Numbered from the stretch's first letter, positions 16,928-27,798 are shown. The stretch: 64,000 nt of DNA from Proteus vulgaris (GCF_016239305.1 NZ_JAEHOQ010000006.1:62001-126000); one strand, 5' to 3'. Numbers and translations: made by a program. Notes: generated by a model from the letters alone, not told the origin.

Positions 16928-18394
16928 TTAGCCAATATGATTTAGTCTCCAATATTCACCTGATAACAATATTGCATCACCACTCATTGCAAAAAGGCGT
17001 AAAGAGCGTGCGTCTTGTGACGCATAATATCGACTACTTAATGTATATTCACCTTGATTAACAAAGACTTCAATTGATGAACGATCAATGAATATGCGTA
17101 AGTTTAATTGATATCCTTCAGGTAATGGAATACTACGAGCACCACTTATATTGTATTGAGGGTAATGACGATTAAGCACTAAACGATTTGATTGATTATC
17201 TACAAAAAGCTCTAGCCCTTCACCTAGCCATAAGCCAAATTTTTCGGCTTGGCTGTCTAAAGACCAAGTTAAATCGAGTTCGATAGCTGATGTGTTATCA
17301 ATTAACTCTATAGATTGATGGCTTAATGTGAGAGGTTTAATAGTATTTTTTTCTTGGCGTAATGATTCAACTTCTTTGACTGGCACCATACGTAAACGGT
17401 TTTTGCTCTTATCAAAGGTAATTTCACGAGGTAATGTGAAGCAACCAGACCAAAACTCCGCTTTTGATGGCATGAGTGAATTCCACATATCCATCCAGCC
17501 CATAGAAACACGACGACCATCAGGAGTCATAAATGATTGGGGCGCATAATAATCATGGCCATTATCTAGCTCAATAAAGTGACCTTGTGGTTTAAATGGC
17601 TGGTTTGGTGACCATTGACCAATTAACGCGCCAGCTTGAAAAAGGTTCCGGTATTGATAGCCTTCTGCACGTTTTCCTTGGGGCGAAAAGACAATTGCGA
17701 ATTCATTGTCTTGGCTGATCGGGAAGAAGTCTGGGCACTCCCACATATAGACGTTTTTATCGTCAGTTTTTCCCAAAATAATGTAATCGGTGCTCCACGG
17801 TTTTCCTTCTTCAAATAAGTTTTCACTAGAAAAGAGTAAAACTTGTCCTTGATCTTTTTCATCTCTAGCACCGACAACCATCCACCATTTCCCGTCTTGA
17901 TACCACACTTTAGGATCACGAAAATGCATATAACCTTCGGGGGGCGGTAAAACGATCCCTTTTTTTTCAAAATGAATTCCATCTTCACTGATCGCTACAC
18001 ATTGTGCTTCATAAATTTGGCTATCATCACCTTCTTCGCCTAACCAATTATGGCCAGTATAAAAAAGGTAGAGTTTACCGTCATGACTAATAGCTGATCC
18101 TGAGAAACAACCACTTTTGTCGTAATCATCACCAGGGGCTAACGCAATAGGTTGATGTTGCCAGTGGATCATATCGGTGCTGGTGGCATGCCCCCAATGC
18201 ATTGGACCCCAATCTTGAGAATAAGGATGGTGCTGATAAAAAGCATGATATAAGCCATCATGATAAATAAGACCATTAGGGTCATTTAACCAACCCGCAG
18301 GTGCGGCTAAATGAAATTGGGGATAAAAAGTATTGCCTCGCTTTTCAATCAAGGTACTTAAGGTATTTGTTGATTGTTCTAAACGGTGTTTCAT
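16928..18394 (-). CDS. GH32 sucrose(-6-phosphate) hydrolase
   Basis: The 488-residue protein is a glycoside hydrolase family 32 enzyme. The nucleophile motif is WLNDPNG (Asp38), FRDP follows in HFRDPKVW, and the acid/base is in WECPDFF. A C-terminal beta-sandwich includes DRSSIEVFVNQGE, typical of this family. It hydrolyses sucrose or sucrose-6-phosphate to fructose and glucose or glucose-6-phosphate. It has no signal peptide, so it acts in the cytoplasm on imported sugar. It diverges from the fructokinase gene with two LacI-type operators between them. ScrB (PTS product) and CscA (free sucrose) cannot be told apart without the transporter, which is missing here. Confidence 0.88.
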   Translation of the reverse strand: MKHRLEQSTNTLSTLIEKRGNTFYPQFHLAAPAGWLNDPNGLIYHDGLYHAFYQHHPYSQDWGPMHWGHATSTDMIHWQHQPIALAPGDDYDKSGCFSGSAISHDGKLYLFYTGHNWLGEEGDDSQIYEAQCVAISEDGIHFEKKGIVLPPPEGYMHFRDPKVWYQDGKWWMVVGARDEKDQGQVLLFSSENLFEEGKPWSTDYIILGKTDDKNVYMWECPDFFPISQDNEFAIVFSPQGKRAEGYQYRNLFQAGALIGQWSPNQPFKPQGHFIELDNGHDYYAPQSFMTPDGRRVSMGWMDMWNSLMPSKAEFWSGCFTLPREITFDKSKNRLRMVPVKEVESLRQEKNTIKPLTLSHQSIELIDNTSAIELDLTWSLDSQAEKFGLWLGEGLELFVDNQSNRLVLNRHYPQYNISGARSIPLPEGYQLNLRIFIDRSSIEVFVNQGEYTLSSRYYASQDARSLRLFAMSGDAILLSGEYWRLNHIG

Positions 18395-18487
18395 ATCATT
18401 ATCCTTATTATATTTTCAGCATCGTTAGCCCTCGTTTTTACGTTATAAAAGAATAAAAATAGATTAAACTATAATTTTTCCTTTTTT

Positions 18488-18499
18488 GTTAACGATAAC
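18488..18499. promoter_or_regulatory. LacI-family operator O1 (GTTAACGATAAC)
   Basis: The dodecamer is a dyad centred on CG, with five of six positions pairing. It lies in the divergent gap, near the start side of the GH32 gene. Confidence 0.6.
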
Positions 18500-18530
18500 A
18501 TTTAAGGGCAAAAAAACACTTTTTATAAGA

Positions 18531-18559
18531 TTGACTTTATCATAATATCTCATTATGTT
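18531..18559 (+). promoter_or_regulatory. Sigma-70 promoter of the fructokinase gene
   Basis: TTGACT (18531-18536), a 17-bp spacer and TATGTT (18554-18559). The -10 box overlaps the second operator, so a bound repressor would block polymerase. Confidence 0.6.
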
Positions 18560-18568
18560 AACGTTATC
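18557..18568. promoter_or_regulatory. LacI-family operator O2 (GTTAACGTTATC)
   Basis: Second CG-centred dyad, 69 bp from O1 and close in sequence to it; it overlaps the -10 box of the fructokinase promoter. Confidence 0.6.
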
Positions 18569-18667
18569 AGAGTGGATTTACGAGCAATATCTTTCTTTAA
18601 TCGTTATGAATAGTCATAAAAACAGAATATAGTGAAGAAAAATAATTGCTTATCTTCAGGAGAGATT

Positions 18668-19615
18668 ATGAAAGTCTGGTCTTTAGGTGATGCTGTTGTT
18701 GACCTGATCCCATTGCAAAACATGCAATATGAAGCATGTGCTGGTGGCGCGCCTGTCAATGTTGCTGCGGGTGTTGCTAAACTTGGTCAACAAAGTGGTT
18801 TTATTGGGCGTGTAGGTGAAGATGCGTTCGGCCATTTTATGCAAAAAACATTGTTTGATCTGGGTGTTGATACTCGAGCAATGGAATTTGATGAGTTTCA
18901 CCGTACCAGTACAGTTCTTGTCTCTTTACAAGAAAATGGTGAGCGTGATTTTACTTTCTTAGTTGCTGAATCTGCAGATCAATTTTTAACAGAAAAATCT
19001 TTACCTGCGTTCGAAAAAGATATTTTGCATTTTTGCTCTTTAGCATTAGTGAATCCCATTTGTCGTTCAACCTTGGATACAGCGATTAAGAGTATTAAAG
19101 AGACGGATTCATCGCTGAGTTTTGATATTAACTTACGTCCTCAAATGTGGCGTGATCACGAAGAAATGCGCGAAGTTATCGATAATTATGCGCATAAGGC
19201 CGACATATTAAAATTATCAGAAGATGAACTTACGTGGATGACACAAGAAGTGACGTTGAATAATGCTCTTAAAAAATTAGAAGATTATCCCGCACGTTTA
19301 AAAGTGATCACTCAAGGCGCTAAAGGATGTTTAGTGTTAACACCAAATAATCAAGTTGCATTTAGTGCTTTTACAGTTGAATGCATTGATACAACGGGTG
19401 CTGGGGACGCCTTTATGTCAGGTTTATTGGCCGCACTTGCAGAATATGGTTTTGCCGAAGATGAACAATACTTATCAAAAATAGTGACGCAAGCGGCTGC
19501 TTGTGGTGCTTTGGCCACAACTCAAAAAGGGGCGATAGCTGCAGCTCCAAGTCGTAAAAAATTGCATGATTTTGTTCAGCAACAGCCCCCTTTGCATGTT
19601 CGGGAGATTTTCTGA
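18668..19615 (+). CDS. scrK: PfkB-family fructokinase
   Basis: The 315-residue sugar kinase phosphorylates fructose released by the neighbouring GH32 enzyme to fructose-6-phosphate. GGAPVNVAAGVAKLG near residue 30 and DTTGAGDAFMSGLL near residue 245 are the two PfkB signatures; the Asp of GAGD is the catalytic base. I chose the ATG at 18668, preceded by CAGGAGAG, rather than the in-frame GTG at 18632, because the protein then starts MKVWSLGDAVVDL as in other fructokinases. Its promoter carries a LacI-type operator. A strong hairpin follows the gene. Confidence 0.85.
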   Translation: MKVWSLGDAVVDLIPLQNMQYEACAGGAPVNVAAGVAKLGQQSGFIGRVGEDAFGHFMQKTLFDLGVDTRAMEFDEFHRTSTVLVSLQENGERDFTFLVAESADQFLTEKSLPAFEKDILHFCSLALVNPICRSTLDTAIKSIKETDSSLSFDINLRPQMWRDHEEMREVIDNYAHKADILKLSEDELTWMTQEVTLNNALKKLEDYPARLKVITQGAKGCLVLTPNNQVAFSAFTVECIDTTGAGDAFMSGLLAALAEYGFAEDEQYLSKIVTQAAACGALATTQKGAIAAAPSRKKLHDFVQQQPPLHVREIF

Positions 19616-19635
19616 TAGCTCACAGATTTTTTCTG

Positions 19636-19662
19636 GTTGTGGTTTTTACCACATTTTTCTCT
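19636..19662 (+). terminator. Terminator of the fructokinase gene
   Basis: TGTGGT and ACCACA pair around TTTT, followed by TTTTTCTC. Confidence 0.75.
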
Positions 19663-19849
19663 TAATGGTATTTCCTTGCCCTCCATTAATACTGGTTTTT
19701 CTCGAAGCCATTATTAGTGGAGATTTTTTTATCTTTTCGATTAGACTCTTCTATTTTTTATCAATCAATCAGCGATGTTGATCATATTGTTCTATCTGTT
19801 TTAAGCGTATGATATTAAAACGTATCGACTTTTATTGATGGAACATTAA

Positions 19850-20761
19850 ATGTGGGCTCAATCGGGCGCAGTATTAGCCATTTTTTCTTATATTCTTTGG
19901 GGGATCACTCCTCTTTTTTATCGGCTTTTACCAGGAGCTCAACCGTTAGAAATGTTAGCTCAGCGTTTAATTTGGTCTATTCCTTTATTATTGTTGGTAC
20001 GGCTTTTTATCAAGAATAGAACTCAATGGTGCGCGGTTTTTCAAGATAAACGCTCTGTTTTTATGTGTTTATTTAGTTCAATGGCAATGGCGGTTTCTTG
20101 GTGTACCTTTACCTATGCATTAACTCATGAGCAAGTATTAGAAGCGAGCTTAGGGTATTTTATTAATCCACTTTTCTCGATTTTATTAGGTGTGATCTTT
20201 CTGAAAGAAAAACTTAATCCAGCAGAAAAATGGGCCGTTACCTTAATTTGTGCGGGGGTGGGATATCAGCTGTGGATGTACGGAGAATTACCTGTACTGG
20301 CTATCATGATGGGGGGAGCATTTGCCGTATATGGATTAATTCGTAAGTTTATTCGTTTTGATGTAATAACCTCTTTATTTATGGAAACACTTTGGCTAAT
20401 GCCATTAGCAATAGGTGCGACCGTTTGGTTGTTTATGACAGATAAAAGTGCGTTACCTTCTGCAGATAATCTGACTCGTTTTTATTATGTTTTAACCGCA
20501 CCAGTTACCATATTGCCATTATTGTTTTTTACTGCGGCAGTGAAACGAACTACGTTAACCGTTATCGGACTAGCACAATATATAGAACCTACTATTCAAT
20601 TTTTACTGGCTGTTTTCTTATTCCATGAAGCTTTTGATGAAGTTAAAGGTGTCAGTTTTTCTCTAATTTGGCTGGGGCTTTTATGCTGTATCTTGGCACT
20701 TATCCGAAAACGCCTTAATTATCTGAAAATCCAAAAAGGAAAGCGTAGCCAAATATTGTAA
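19850..20761 (+). CDS. rarD: RarD-type EamA family permease
   Basis: The 303-residue protein has about ten membrane helices in two EamA repeats, as in the drug/metabolite transporter superfamily. The N-terminus (FSYILWGITPLFYRLLP) and ASLGYFINPLFSILLGV match RarD of E. coli (about 296 aa), whose name comes from a chloramphenicol-sensitivity link; its true substrate is not settled. It is a single gene, without a shared operon. The start is an ATG after GATGGAAC. Confidence 0.85.
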   Translation: MWAQSGAVLAIFSYILWGITPLFYRLLPGAQPLEMLAQRLIWSIPLLLLVRLFIKNRTQWCAVFQDKRSVFMCLFSSMAMAVSWCTFTYALTHEQVLEASLGYFINPLFSILLGVIFLKEKLNPAEKWAVTLICAGVGYQLWMYGELPVLAIMMGGAFAVYGLIRKFIRFDVITSLFMETLWLMPLAIGATVWLFMTDKSALPSADNLTRFYYVLTAPVTILPLLFFTAAVKRTTLTVIGLAQYIEPTIQFLLAVFLFHEAFDEVKGVSFSLIWLGLLCCILALIRKRLNYLKIQKGKRSQIL

Positions 20762-20834
20762 TTATTTTCTTTCTTCGATTGATTATTTTTGCCTGCCTAT
20801 TTTTCTATCAAGTAAAATCCGTTATGCTACGTCA

Positions 20835-20850
20835 AAGCAATCGTTTGCGT
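20835..20850. promoter_or_regulatory. PurR operator of purT
   Basis: AAGCAATCGTTTGCGT matches the PurR box ACGCAAACGTTTNCGT closely, 34 bp before the purT start. Confidence 0.75.
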
Positions 20851-20883
20851 CGTTGTGTTTTTTATAAATAGTGAGGATAAAAA

Positions 20884-22068
20884 ATGACTGTGTTGGGTAC
20901 GGCTCTTACAGCTAATGCAACAAAGGTAATGCTATTAGGTGCAGGTGAACTGGGTAAAGAGGTGGCTATTGAATGCCAGCGCCTAGGTATTGAAGTGATT
21001 GCAGTTGATCGCTATCCCAATGCACCTGCGATGCATATTGCACATCACCATCATGTGGTGAATATGCTTGATAGTAATGCATTAAAACTCATTATTGAGC
21101 AAGAGCAACCTGATTTTATTGTTCCTGAAATTGAGGCGATAGCGACCTCGTTATTGGTTGAATTAGAACAAAAAGGGCAAAAAGTCGTTCCTTGTGCTCG
21201 CGCTGTAAAACTGACAATGGATAGAGAGGGGATCCGTCGTTTAGCTTCGGAAACATTACTTTTACCAACATCAAATTATCAATTTGTTGATGATGAAGTG
21301 AGTTTTAAAAAAGCTGCTTTAGATATCGGTTTTCCTTGTATTGTCAAACCTGTTATGAGTTCGTCGGGGAAAGGGCAAAGTGTTATCCGTGGTGAAAATG
21401 ATTTAGCACATGCTTGGGCCTATTCTCAAGAGGGCGGGCGAGCAGGAAAAGGGCGTGTTATCGTTGAAAAAATGATCCCGTTTGATTTTGAAATTACTTT
21501 ACTGACTATTCATGCTGTTGATGGTATCCATTTTTGTGCTCCCATTGGTCATCGGCAAGAAAAAGGAGATTACCGTGAGTCATGGCAACCTCAAAAAATG
21601 AGTAATATAGCCCTTGCTAAAGCAGAACATATTGCGAGCAAAGTGGTAGAAAATTTAGGGGGGTACGGCTTATTTGGCGTAGAGTTGTTTGTTCAAGGCG
21701 ATGATGTATTTTTTAATGAAGTATCTCCTCGTCCTCATGATACAGGGTTAGTGACACTAATTTCACAGGACTTATCAGAGTTTGCACTTCATGTTCGTGC
21801 TTTTTTAGGTTATCCCATTGGTGGTATTCGCCAATTAGGTAACTGTGCTTCTGCTGTCATTTTGCCAGAGCTACATAGCTCAAATATCGTTTATTCTGGT
21901 ATTGAAAAAGCGTTGAAGGCGAATCGTCAAATTCGTCTTTTTGCGAAACCTGAAATTGCAGGCTCTCGCCGTCTTGGTGTTGTGCTTGCCCATGCTGATA
22001 CAATAAAACACGCACTCGATGAAGCCAAAGAAGGCGCTAAAGCCATTGTTGTGAGTGATGTTAAATAA
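20884..22068 (+). CDS. purT: Formate-dependent GAR transformylase PurT
   Basis: The 394-residue ATP-grasp enzyme makes formylglycinamide ribonucleotide from GAR, formate and ATP, an alternative to folate-dependent PurN in purine synthesis. [11 protein letters not shown] opens the N-terminal domain, [15 protein letters not shown] is the ATP-grasp lysine loop, and [15 protein letters not shown] carries the metal ligands. Its length equals the E. coli protein within two residues. A PurR box lies in its promoter, as for purEK farther on in this window. It is a single-gene unit. Confidence 0.96.
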   Translation: MTVLGTALTANATKVMLLGAGELGKEVAIECQRLGIEVIAVDRYPNAPAMHIAHHHHVVNMLDSNALKLIIEQEQPDFIVPEIEAIATSLLVELEQKGQKVVPCARAVKLTMDREGIRRLASETLLLPTSNYQFVDDEVSFKKAALDIGFPCIVKPVMSSSGKGQSVIRGENDLAHAWAYSQEGGRAGKGRVIVEKMIPFDFEITLLTIHAVDGIHFCAPIGHRQEKGDYRESWQPQKMSNIALAKAEHIASKVVENLGGYGLFGVELFVQGDDVFFNEVSPRPHDTGLVTLISQDLSEFALHVRAFLGYPIGGIRQLGNCASAVILPELHSSNIVYSGIEKALKANRQIRLFAKPEIAGSRRLGVVLAHADTIKHALDEAKEGAKAIVVSDVK

Positions 22069-22088
22069 TTATATATCATTAGTTATCC

Positions 22089-22132
22089 GTTTTACTGCTA
22101 AGTGAACACCATCAACTTAGCGGTAAAAATCC
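22089..22132 (+). terminator. Hairpin after purT
   Basis: TTTACTGCTAAGT (22091-22103) pairs with ACTTAGCGGTAAA (22115-22127) with one mismatch around an 11-nt loop. The downstream T-run is missing, so termination strength is uncertain. The hairpin overlaps the end of the decayed gene on the other strand. Confidence 0.45.
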
Positions 22133-22371
22133 AGCTTTAATAAAATAGTCTTTTGCATTTTCTGGTTTATTGACGATATTCCCAATCAGTAAAATGCCTT
22201 CTTTTATCCCTACGTTATAGGTTGGTTCTTTGTTTTATAATGTTGGATTGAGTGTTGACTTATTTTCATTAGCTTCCTTACGTAATGAAATTGCCACAAC
22301 AGGAATACCAAGTGCAACTTAATAAACGGTGCTGAAATAATAAAGCTTTCCTAGCCATAAAACTCAGTTAA
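22112..22371 (-). pseudogene. Decayed C-terminal gene fragment
   Basis: Reading the minus strand gives a protein-like stretch (ESFIISAPFIKL, then after a one-base loss ALGIPVVAISLRKEAN, and near the end VGIKEGILLIGNIVNK) that finishes at a TGA. It is broken by a TAG near the start, one frameshift and a TAA. The hydrophobic, patterned sequence is unlike random intergenic DNA and suggests the tail of a lost gene, perhaps a membrane protein. I do not recognise the parent family. Confidence 0.5.
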
Positions 22372-22472
22372 TATCAATACATAACAAAATATACAACAAG
22401 TACTATTTTTGCTTAAAATTTAATCATATAAGGTGGTTAATTAATTTTATCAGCTTAATTTTTTACTCAACC

Positions 22473-22500
22473 CTTGAAACTTGCTTAACTATCCCCACTT
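22473..22500 (+). promoter_or_regulatory. Sigma-32 heat-shock promoter of htpG
   Basis: CTTGAAA (22473-22479), a 13-bp spacer and CCCCACTT (22493-22500) match the sigma-32 consensus. It lies about 50 bp before the htpG start. Confidence 0.85.
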
Positions 22501-22549
22501 TTTACTCATATTGATTTTTTTCGCCAAATTAGGATTAATTGAGGTAAAA

Positions 22550-24433
22550 ATGAGTATGAAAGGTCAGGAAACAAGAGGATTTCAGTCAGAAGTTAAACAA
22601 CTTCTTCAATTAATGATCCATTCTCTTTACTCCAATAAAGAAATTTTCCTTCGCGAATTGATTTCTAACGCATCAGATGCGGCTGATAAATTACGTTTTC
22701 GTGCATTATCAGATGCAGCACTTTATGAAAATAACGGTGAGTTGCATGTGCGCATTTCCACGGATAAAGAGAACCGAACTCTGACTATCAGTGATAATGG
22801 TATTGGTATGACTCGTGATGAAGTCATTGATAATCTAGGTACTATCGCAAAATCAGGTACCAAATCATTCTTAGAATCTATCGGACAAGATCAAGCTAAA
22901 GATAGCCAATTAATTGGTCAGTTTGGTGTGGGCTTCTATTCAGCTTTTATCGTTGCAGATAAAGTCACTGTACGCACTCGTGCTGCGGGTGAAACAGCGG
23001 ATAAAGGCGTTTTCTGGGAGTCTGAAGGTGAAGGTGATTATACCGTTGCTGATATTGAAAAAGCTGATCGCGGTACTGAAATAACGCTTCATTTGCGTGA
23101 AGGCGAAGATGAGTATTTAGATGACTGGCGTCTGCGTAGCATTATTAGCAAATATTCTGACCACATTTCTCTGCCTGTTGAAATTGAAACGAAAAATGAA
23201 GAAGATGGCACAGTAACGTGGGAAAAAATTAATAAAGCGCAAGCACTGTGGACTCGTAATAAAGCTGAAGTAAGTGATGATGAATATAAAGAGTTTTATA
23301 AACATATCTCTCATGACTTTGCGGATCCATTAAGCTGGGTACACAACCGTGTTGAAGGTAAACAAGAATACACAAGCTTGTTATATGTGCCTTCAAAAGC
23401 GCCTTGGAATTTATGGGATCGTGAACAGCGTCATGGTTTAAAACTGTATGTACAGCGTGTTTTTATTATGGATGAAGCTGAGCAGTTTATGCCTAATTAC
23501 CTACGTTTTATTCGTGGGTTAGTGGATTCTAATGATTTACCACTAAACGTTTCGCGTGAAATTCTACAAGACAGCTCCGTTACACGTAACCTACGTAGTG
23601 CATTAACTAAACGTGCATTACAAATGTTACAAAAATTGGCAGAGAATAAGCCTGAAGAGTATCAAGCATTCTGGAAAGAGTTTGGTTTAGTTTTAAAAGA
23701 AGGCCCTGCAGAAGATTCATCTAACATTGAAACTATTGCTAAGTTACTGCGTTTTGCATCAACACATAACGATAGCGATGCTCAAACTGTTTCACTGGAA
23801 GATTATGTTAGTCGCATGGTGGATGGTCAGGAAAAAATCTATTACATCACCGCTGATAGTTACGCTGCTGCGAAAAACAGCCCTCATTTAGAGCTGTTCC
23901 GCAAAAAAGGTATCGAAGTATTGCTGTTATCAGATCGTATTGATGAATGGATGATGAATTATCTGACAGAGTTTGATGGCAAATCATTCCAGTCTGTCAG
24001 TAAAGCAGATGAATCTCTTGATAAATTGGCGGATGAAGAAAAACAAGCTGAACAAGAAGAAACAGATAAACAATTAGCACCTTTTATTGAACGCATTAAA
24101 ACGTTGTTGGGCGACAAAGTTAAAGAGGTGAAATTAACACACCGCTTAACTGATACCCCCGCGATTGTGACAACCAGTGCGGATGAAATGACCACACAAA
24201 TGGCGAAATTGTTTGCAGCTGCAGGACAAGAAGTACCAGAAGTAAAATATAACTTTGAGCTAAATCCAAATCACCCATTAGTGAAACAAACAGCTGAGTT
24301 AACCGATGATGCTTTATTTGCTGATTGGGTAAATTTATTACTGGATCAGGCATTATTTGCTGAAAGAGGCTCTTTGGAAGATCCGAATCAGTTTATTCGC
24401 TTAGTGAATCAACTTTTAGTTCAGAAAGCGTAA
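22550..24433 (+). CDS. htpG: Hsp90 chaperone HtpG
   Basis: The protein is 627 residues from the ATG at 22550 (GAGGTAAAA ribosome site, [15 protein letters not shown]). An upstream in-frame ATG at 22481 is rejected because it lies inside the heat-shock promoter. The GHKL ATPase domain is clear: [35 protein letters not shown]. HtpG is a dimeric ATP-dependent cytosolic chaperone that works with DnaK. Length and sequence match E. coli HtpG (624 aa). A strong terminator follows. Regulation is by sigma-32. Confidence 0.97.
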   Translation: MSMKGQETRGFQSEVKQLLQLMIHSLYSNKEIFLRELISNASDAADKLRFRALSDAALYENNGELHVRISTDKENRTLTISDNGIGMTRDEVIDNLGTIAKSGTKSFLESIGQDQAKDSQLIGQFGVGFYSAFIVADKVTVRTRAAGETADKGVFWESEGEGDYTVADIEKADRGTEITLHLREGEDEYLDDWRLRSIISKYSDHISLPVEIETKNEEDGTVTWEKINKAQALWTRNKAEVSDDEYKEFYKHISHDFADPLSWVHNRVEGKQEYTSLLYVPSKAPWNLWDREQRHGLKLYVQRVFIMDEAEQFMPNYLRFIRGLVDSNDLPLNVSREILQDSSVTRNLRSALTKRALQMLQKLAENKPEEYQAFWKEFGLVLKEGPAEDSSNIETIAKLLRFASTHNDSDAQTVSLEDYVSRMVDGQEKIYYITADSYAAAKNSPHLELFRKKGIEVLLLSDRIDEWMMNYLTEFDGKSFQSVSKADESLDKLADEEKQAEQEETDKQLAPFIERIKTLLGDKVKEVKLTHRLTDTPAIVTTSADEMTTQMAKLFAAAGQEVPEVKYNFELNPNHPLVKQTAELTDDALFADWVNLLLDQALFAERGSLEDPNQFIRLVNQLLVQKA

Positions 24434-24456
24434 CTGTTTTCGTTTTCAAACATTTA

Positions 24457-24498
24457 AACCACGTTTCTCTGAAAAGAGAGCGTGGTTTTTTCTTTTTC
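24457..24498 (+). terminator. htpG terminator
   Basis: AACCACG pairs with CGTGGTT and an inner TCTCT with AGAGA, closed by a GAAA loop, followed by TTTTCTTTTT. Confidence 0.85.
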
Positions 24499-24587
24499 GA
24501 CAAAAATAAAATGCAATCGCTACCGTGATTTCTTGAGCGATGACCTCACAAAATGGTATGGTAATGCGTTTTCGAGTTTAAATATAA

Positions 24588-25259
<672 letters not shown>

Positions 25260-25277
25260 TTTGTCATCGCTATGATT

Positions 25278-25305
25278 AATCCCGGTTGAGCCGGGATTTT
25301 TTTTA
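25278..25305 (+). terminator. adk terminator
   Basis: ATCCCGG and CCGGGAT form a stem around TTGAG, followed by eight Ts. Confidence 0.9.
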
Positions 25306-25433
25306 CCTTATTTAGCCTGTATAAAATAAGTTAAAAAATTCGATCCAATAAATTGACAAGCACAATTCATTATTTTCCTTTATTCTTCTACTTTTTGGTT
25401 ATCCTAATAAAAACAACTCTAAGGAGTCATGGT

Positions 25434-26414
25434 ATGAATCATGCTAAGTATGGTGTTCTTCTCGTTAATCTTGGTACACCTGATGCGCCGACAACGGGTG
25501 CTGTCCGACGTTATTTAGCACAATTTCTTAGCGATCCTCGTGTTGTTGATGTTTCTCCTTTAATTTGGAAACCAATATTACAGGGTGCGATATTGCCATT
25601 TCGTTCTCCTAAAGTAGCCAAGCTTTATCAACAAATATGGATGGAAGAGGGTTCGCCGTTATTAGTTTATAGTCGCGCCCAACAACACGCGCTTGCTCAG
25701 CGATTACCCAATATACCTGTGGAATTAGGGATGTGTTATGGCAATCCGTCGCTAAATGAAGGGATTGAAAAATTGTTACAACAAGGTGTTGAGAACATTA
25801 TTTTGTTGCCACTTTATCCTCAATACTCTTGTTCTACTTCTGCTGCGGTATTTGATGGTGTAAGCACAATATTGAAAAGTATGCGCACTATTCCATCCTT
25901 AAATTTTATTCGTAGCTACCCTGACCATCCGCTTTATATCAAAGCACTTGTTACCTCTATTGAGAAGAGCTTTCAGCAATATGGAAAACCAGATCGCTTA
26001 ATTCTTTCTTTCCATGGTATTCCTGAGCGTTTTATCAAAACAGGGGATATTTATTATGATGAATGTTGCCTTACAACGGAAAAGCTTAAAGAGCAATTAG
26101 AAATGCAATTAGGCTATCCTAAAGAGCAGGTTATGTTGACATTCCAATCACGTTTCGGGCGTGAACCTTGGTTATCACCTTATACTGACAAAACGATGGA
26201 AAAGCTAGGAAGTGAAGGTATTAAACATGTCCAAGTTGTATGCCCAGGTTTTTCATCTGATTGTTTAGAAACATTAGAAGAAATTAACGAACAGAACCGT
26301 GAATTCTTTATTCATGGTGGTGGTAAACAGTATGAATATATTCCCGCATTAAATGATGAACCTGAGCATATTGACTTGCTAGAGGCGATTATCCGTGAGA
26401 TATGCAAAAAATAA
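25434..26414 (+). CDS. hemH: Ferrochelatase
   Basis: The enzyme inserts Fe2+ into protoporphyrin IX in the last step of heme synthesis. From the ATG at 25434 it has 326 residues, close to E. coli HemH (320). [12 protein letters not shown] opens the protein; [10 protein letters not shown] carries the catalytic His, and [15 protein letters not shown] the conserved C-terminal motif with the metal-site Glu. I preferred this start over the upstream frame opening at 25353 because AAGGAG lies 7 bp before it and the family begins here. The next gene is wzz, where E. coli has aes. Confidence 0.96.
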   Translation: MNHAKYGVLLVNLGTPDAPTTGAVRRYLAQFLSDPRVVDVSPLIWKPILQGAILPFRSPKVAKLYQQIWMEEGSPLLVYSRAQQHALAQRLPNIPVELGMCYGNPSLNEGIEKLLQQGVENIILLPLYPQYSCSTSAAVFDGVSTILKSMRTIPSLNFIRSYPDHPLYIKALVTSIEKSFQQYGKPDRLILSFHGIPERFIKTGDIYYDECCLTTEKLKEQLEMQLGYPKEQVMLTFQSRFGREPWLSPYTDKTMEKLGSEGIKHVQVVCPGFSSDCLETLEEINEQNREFFIHGGGKQYEYIPALNDEPEHIDLLEAIIREICKK

Positions 26415-26576
26415 TTATTGAATTCTATAAATAAAATTATCGGATTTGATGATATATTAATTTGATCATATTTCAGTTATATATAAACTTATCTTTTCTC
26501 ATTTTTTAAGTGTTTTAGTGTTAATCACTAACATGCTGATAAACGGACACTGCATTACATAAATTTAGGCAGGAAA

Positions 26577-27695
26577 ATGAATAGTAAGCTTTCAAAACCA
26601 CAATCTTCAGAAATTGATAAAGGGAATTTTGATGACTTTTATCTAAAACAGAACGATGAAATCGATCTTTTTGAATTATTTTCTGTTATTTATAAATCAA
26701 AATTTGTCATTATTGGTATCACGCTATTATTTGCTATCGTTGGCTTTACTGTTGCAAGCTTTTTGCCTCAAAAATGGACAAGCCAAGCTGCAATTACCAA
26801 GCCAATGCTCGACGAAATGAAACAATTAAGAGCGACATTGACTGAACTAAGCCTAGTAGATGTTGATACAGGGGTTAATGGTTCTTCCGTTTATCAAAAA
26901 TTTATCAATAACTATAACTCTCGGGTTTTACGTGAAGAGTATTTGGTCAGTACGGATTATTACAATAGTTTGCTGGCTAAAATGGATGAGCCAACGCCAC
27001 TGGATAAGCGTAAATTAATTGAAGAAATCGTAACGAAAGATATTAATTTAAAAGCTTCAGATGATAAAAATAGTGAAGAAGAGTTTAGTGGTGAAATTAA
27101 TCTAAGCTTTACTGCACCAACATCGGAAGAGGCTTATGATTTACTTTCTGGCTATATTCGTTTTATTTCCACCAAAGTACGTATGGAAGTGAAAGACGAA
27201 ATTGATGACCAGATTGAGCGTAAATTAAGCTTTGCGCAAAAAGCGTATGAAATGGATTTAGAACGTATTGCCAATGCACGTAATGTAAATGTCCAACGCT
27301 TAAAATATGCGTTAGAGATTGCTAATGCGGCTGGGGTAAAAAAACCAATTTCAAGTGAAGGGGCACAAATTAAAGATGACCCTGATTACTCTATTGCCAT
27401 GGGTTCTGATGCGTTGAGTAGTAAATTGGCTATCACAGAAGCTATCACAGATCCAACAACTGTAAGTTCTGAACTGAAAAACCGTTTATATAACATGAAG
27501 CAGTTAGAAAAAGTGAAATTAGATGAGCTTCAATTTGTACCATTCAAATATATGTTGAAGCCTTACGAGCCTACTAAAAAAGATGCGCCTAAACGTGCTC
27601 TGATTTTAGTTGGTGCTGCTTTTGTTGGTTTCATTCTTTCTGTAATGGGTGTTTTACTGAGCTATATGGCGAGAAACCGTCGTAAAACCGCATAA
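26577..27695 (+). CDS. wzz: Wzz/FepE-like O-antigen chain-length regulator
   Basis: The 372-residue protein has the layout of polysaccharide co-polymerases: a cytoplasmic N-terminus, a membrane helix at about 43-65, a large periplasmic, partly coiled-coil domain, and a second membrane helix at about 341-363 preceded by the proline-rich PYEPTKKDAPKR. Wzz proteins form oligomers in the inner membrane and set the modal length of O-antigen chains. The length is nearer FepE (about 377) than WzzB (about 325). It stands alone between hemH and gsk, away from any O-antigen cluster in this window. Ribosome site GCAGGAAA. Confidence 0.85.
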   Translation: MNSKLSKPQSSEIDKGNFDDFYLKQNDEIDLFELFSVIYKSKFVIIGITLLFAIVGFTVASFLPQKWTSQAAITKPMLDEMKQLRATLTELSLVDVDTGVNGSSVYQKFINNYNSRVLREEYLVSTDYYNSLLAKMDEPTPLDKRKLIEEIVTKDINLKASDDKNSEEEFSGEINLSFTAPTSEEAYDLLSGYIRFISTKVRMEVKDEIDDQIERKLSFAQKAYEMDLERIANARNVNVQRLKYALEIANAAGVKKPISSEGAQIKDDPDYSIAMGSDALSSKLAITEAITDPTTVSSELKNRLYNMKQLEKVKLDELQFVPFKYMLKPYEPTKKDAPKRALILVGAAFVGFILSVMGVLLSYMARNRRKTA

Positions 27696-27798
27696 AAATA
27701 TCTCCAAATAAGTAGGTGTACAGACGTACACCTACTGTCTCTCTCATAATATTGTGTTAACATTGCGCATCTTTTTTAGCTGTGTAGCATCGTTCACA

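Noticed and set aside
19566-19781. 71-codon ORF after the fructokinase gene
   Set aside because: It overlaps the end of the kinase gene and runs through its terminator; composition is T-run driven.
22481-22549. N-terminal extension of HtpG
   Set aside because: The upstream ATG lies within the sigma-32 promoter, and the family starts at MKGQETRGF.
25353-25433. N-terminal extension of HemH
   Set aside because: The ATG at 25434 has AAGGAG 7 bp upstream, and ferrochelatases begin near it.
27754-27798. N-terminal extension of Gsk
   Set aside because: E. coli Gsk begins MKFPGKRKSKHYFPV, which is the methionine at 27799.
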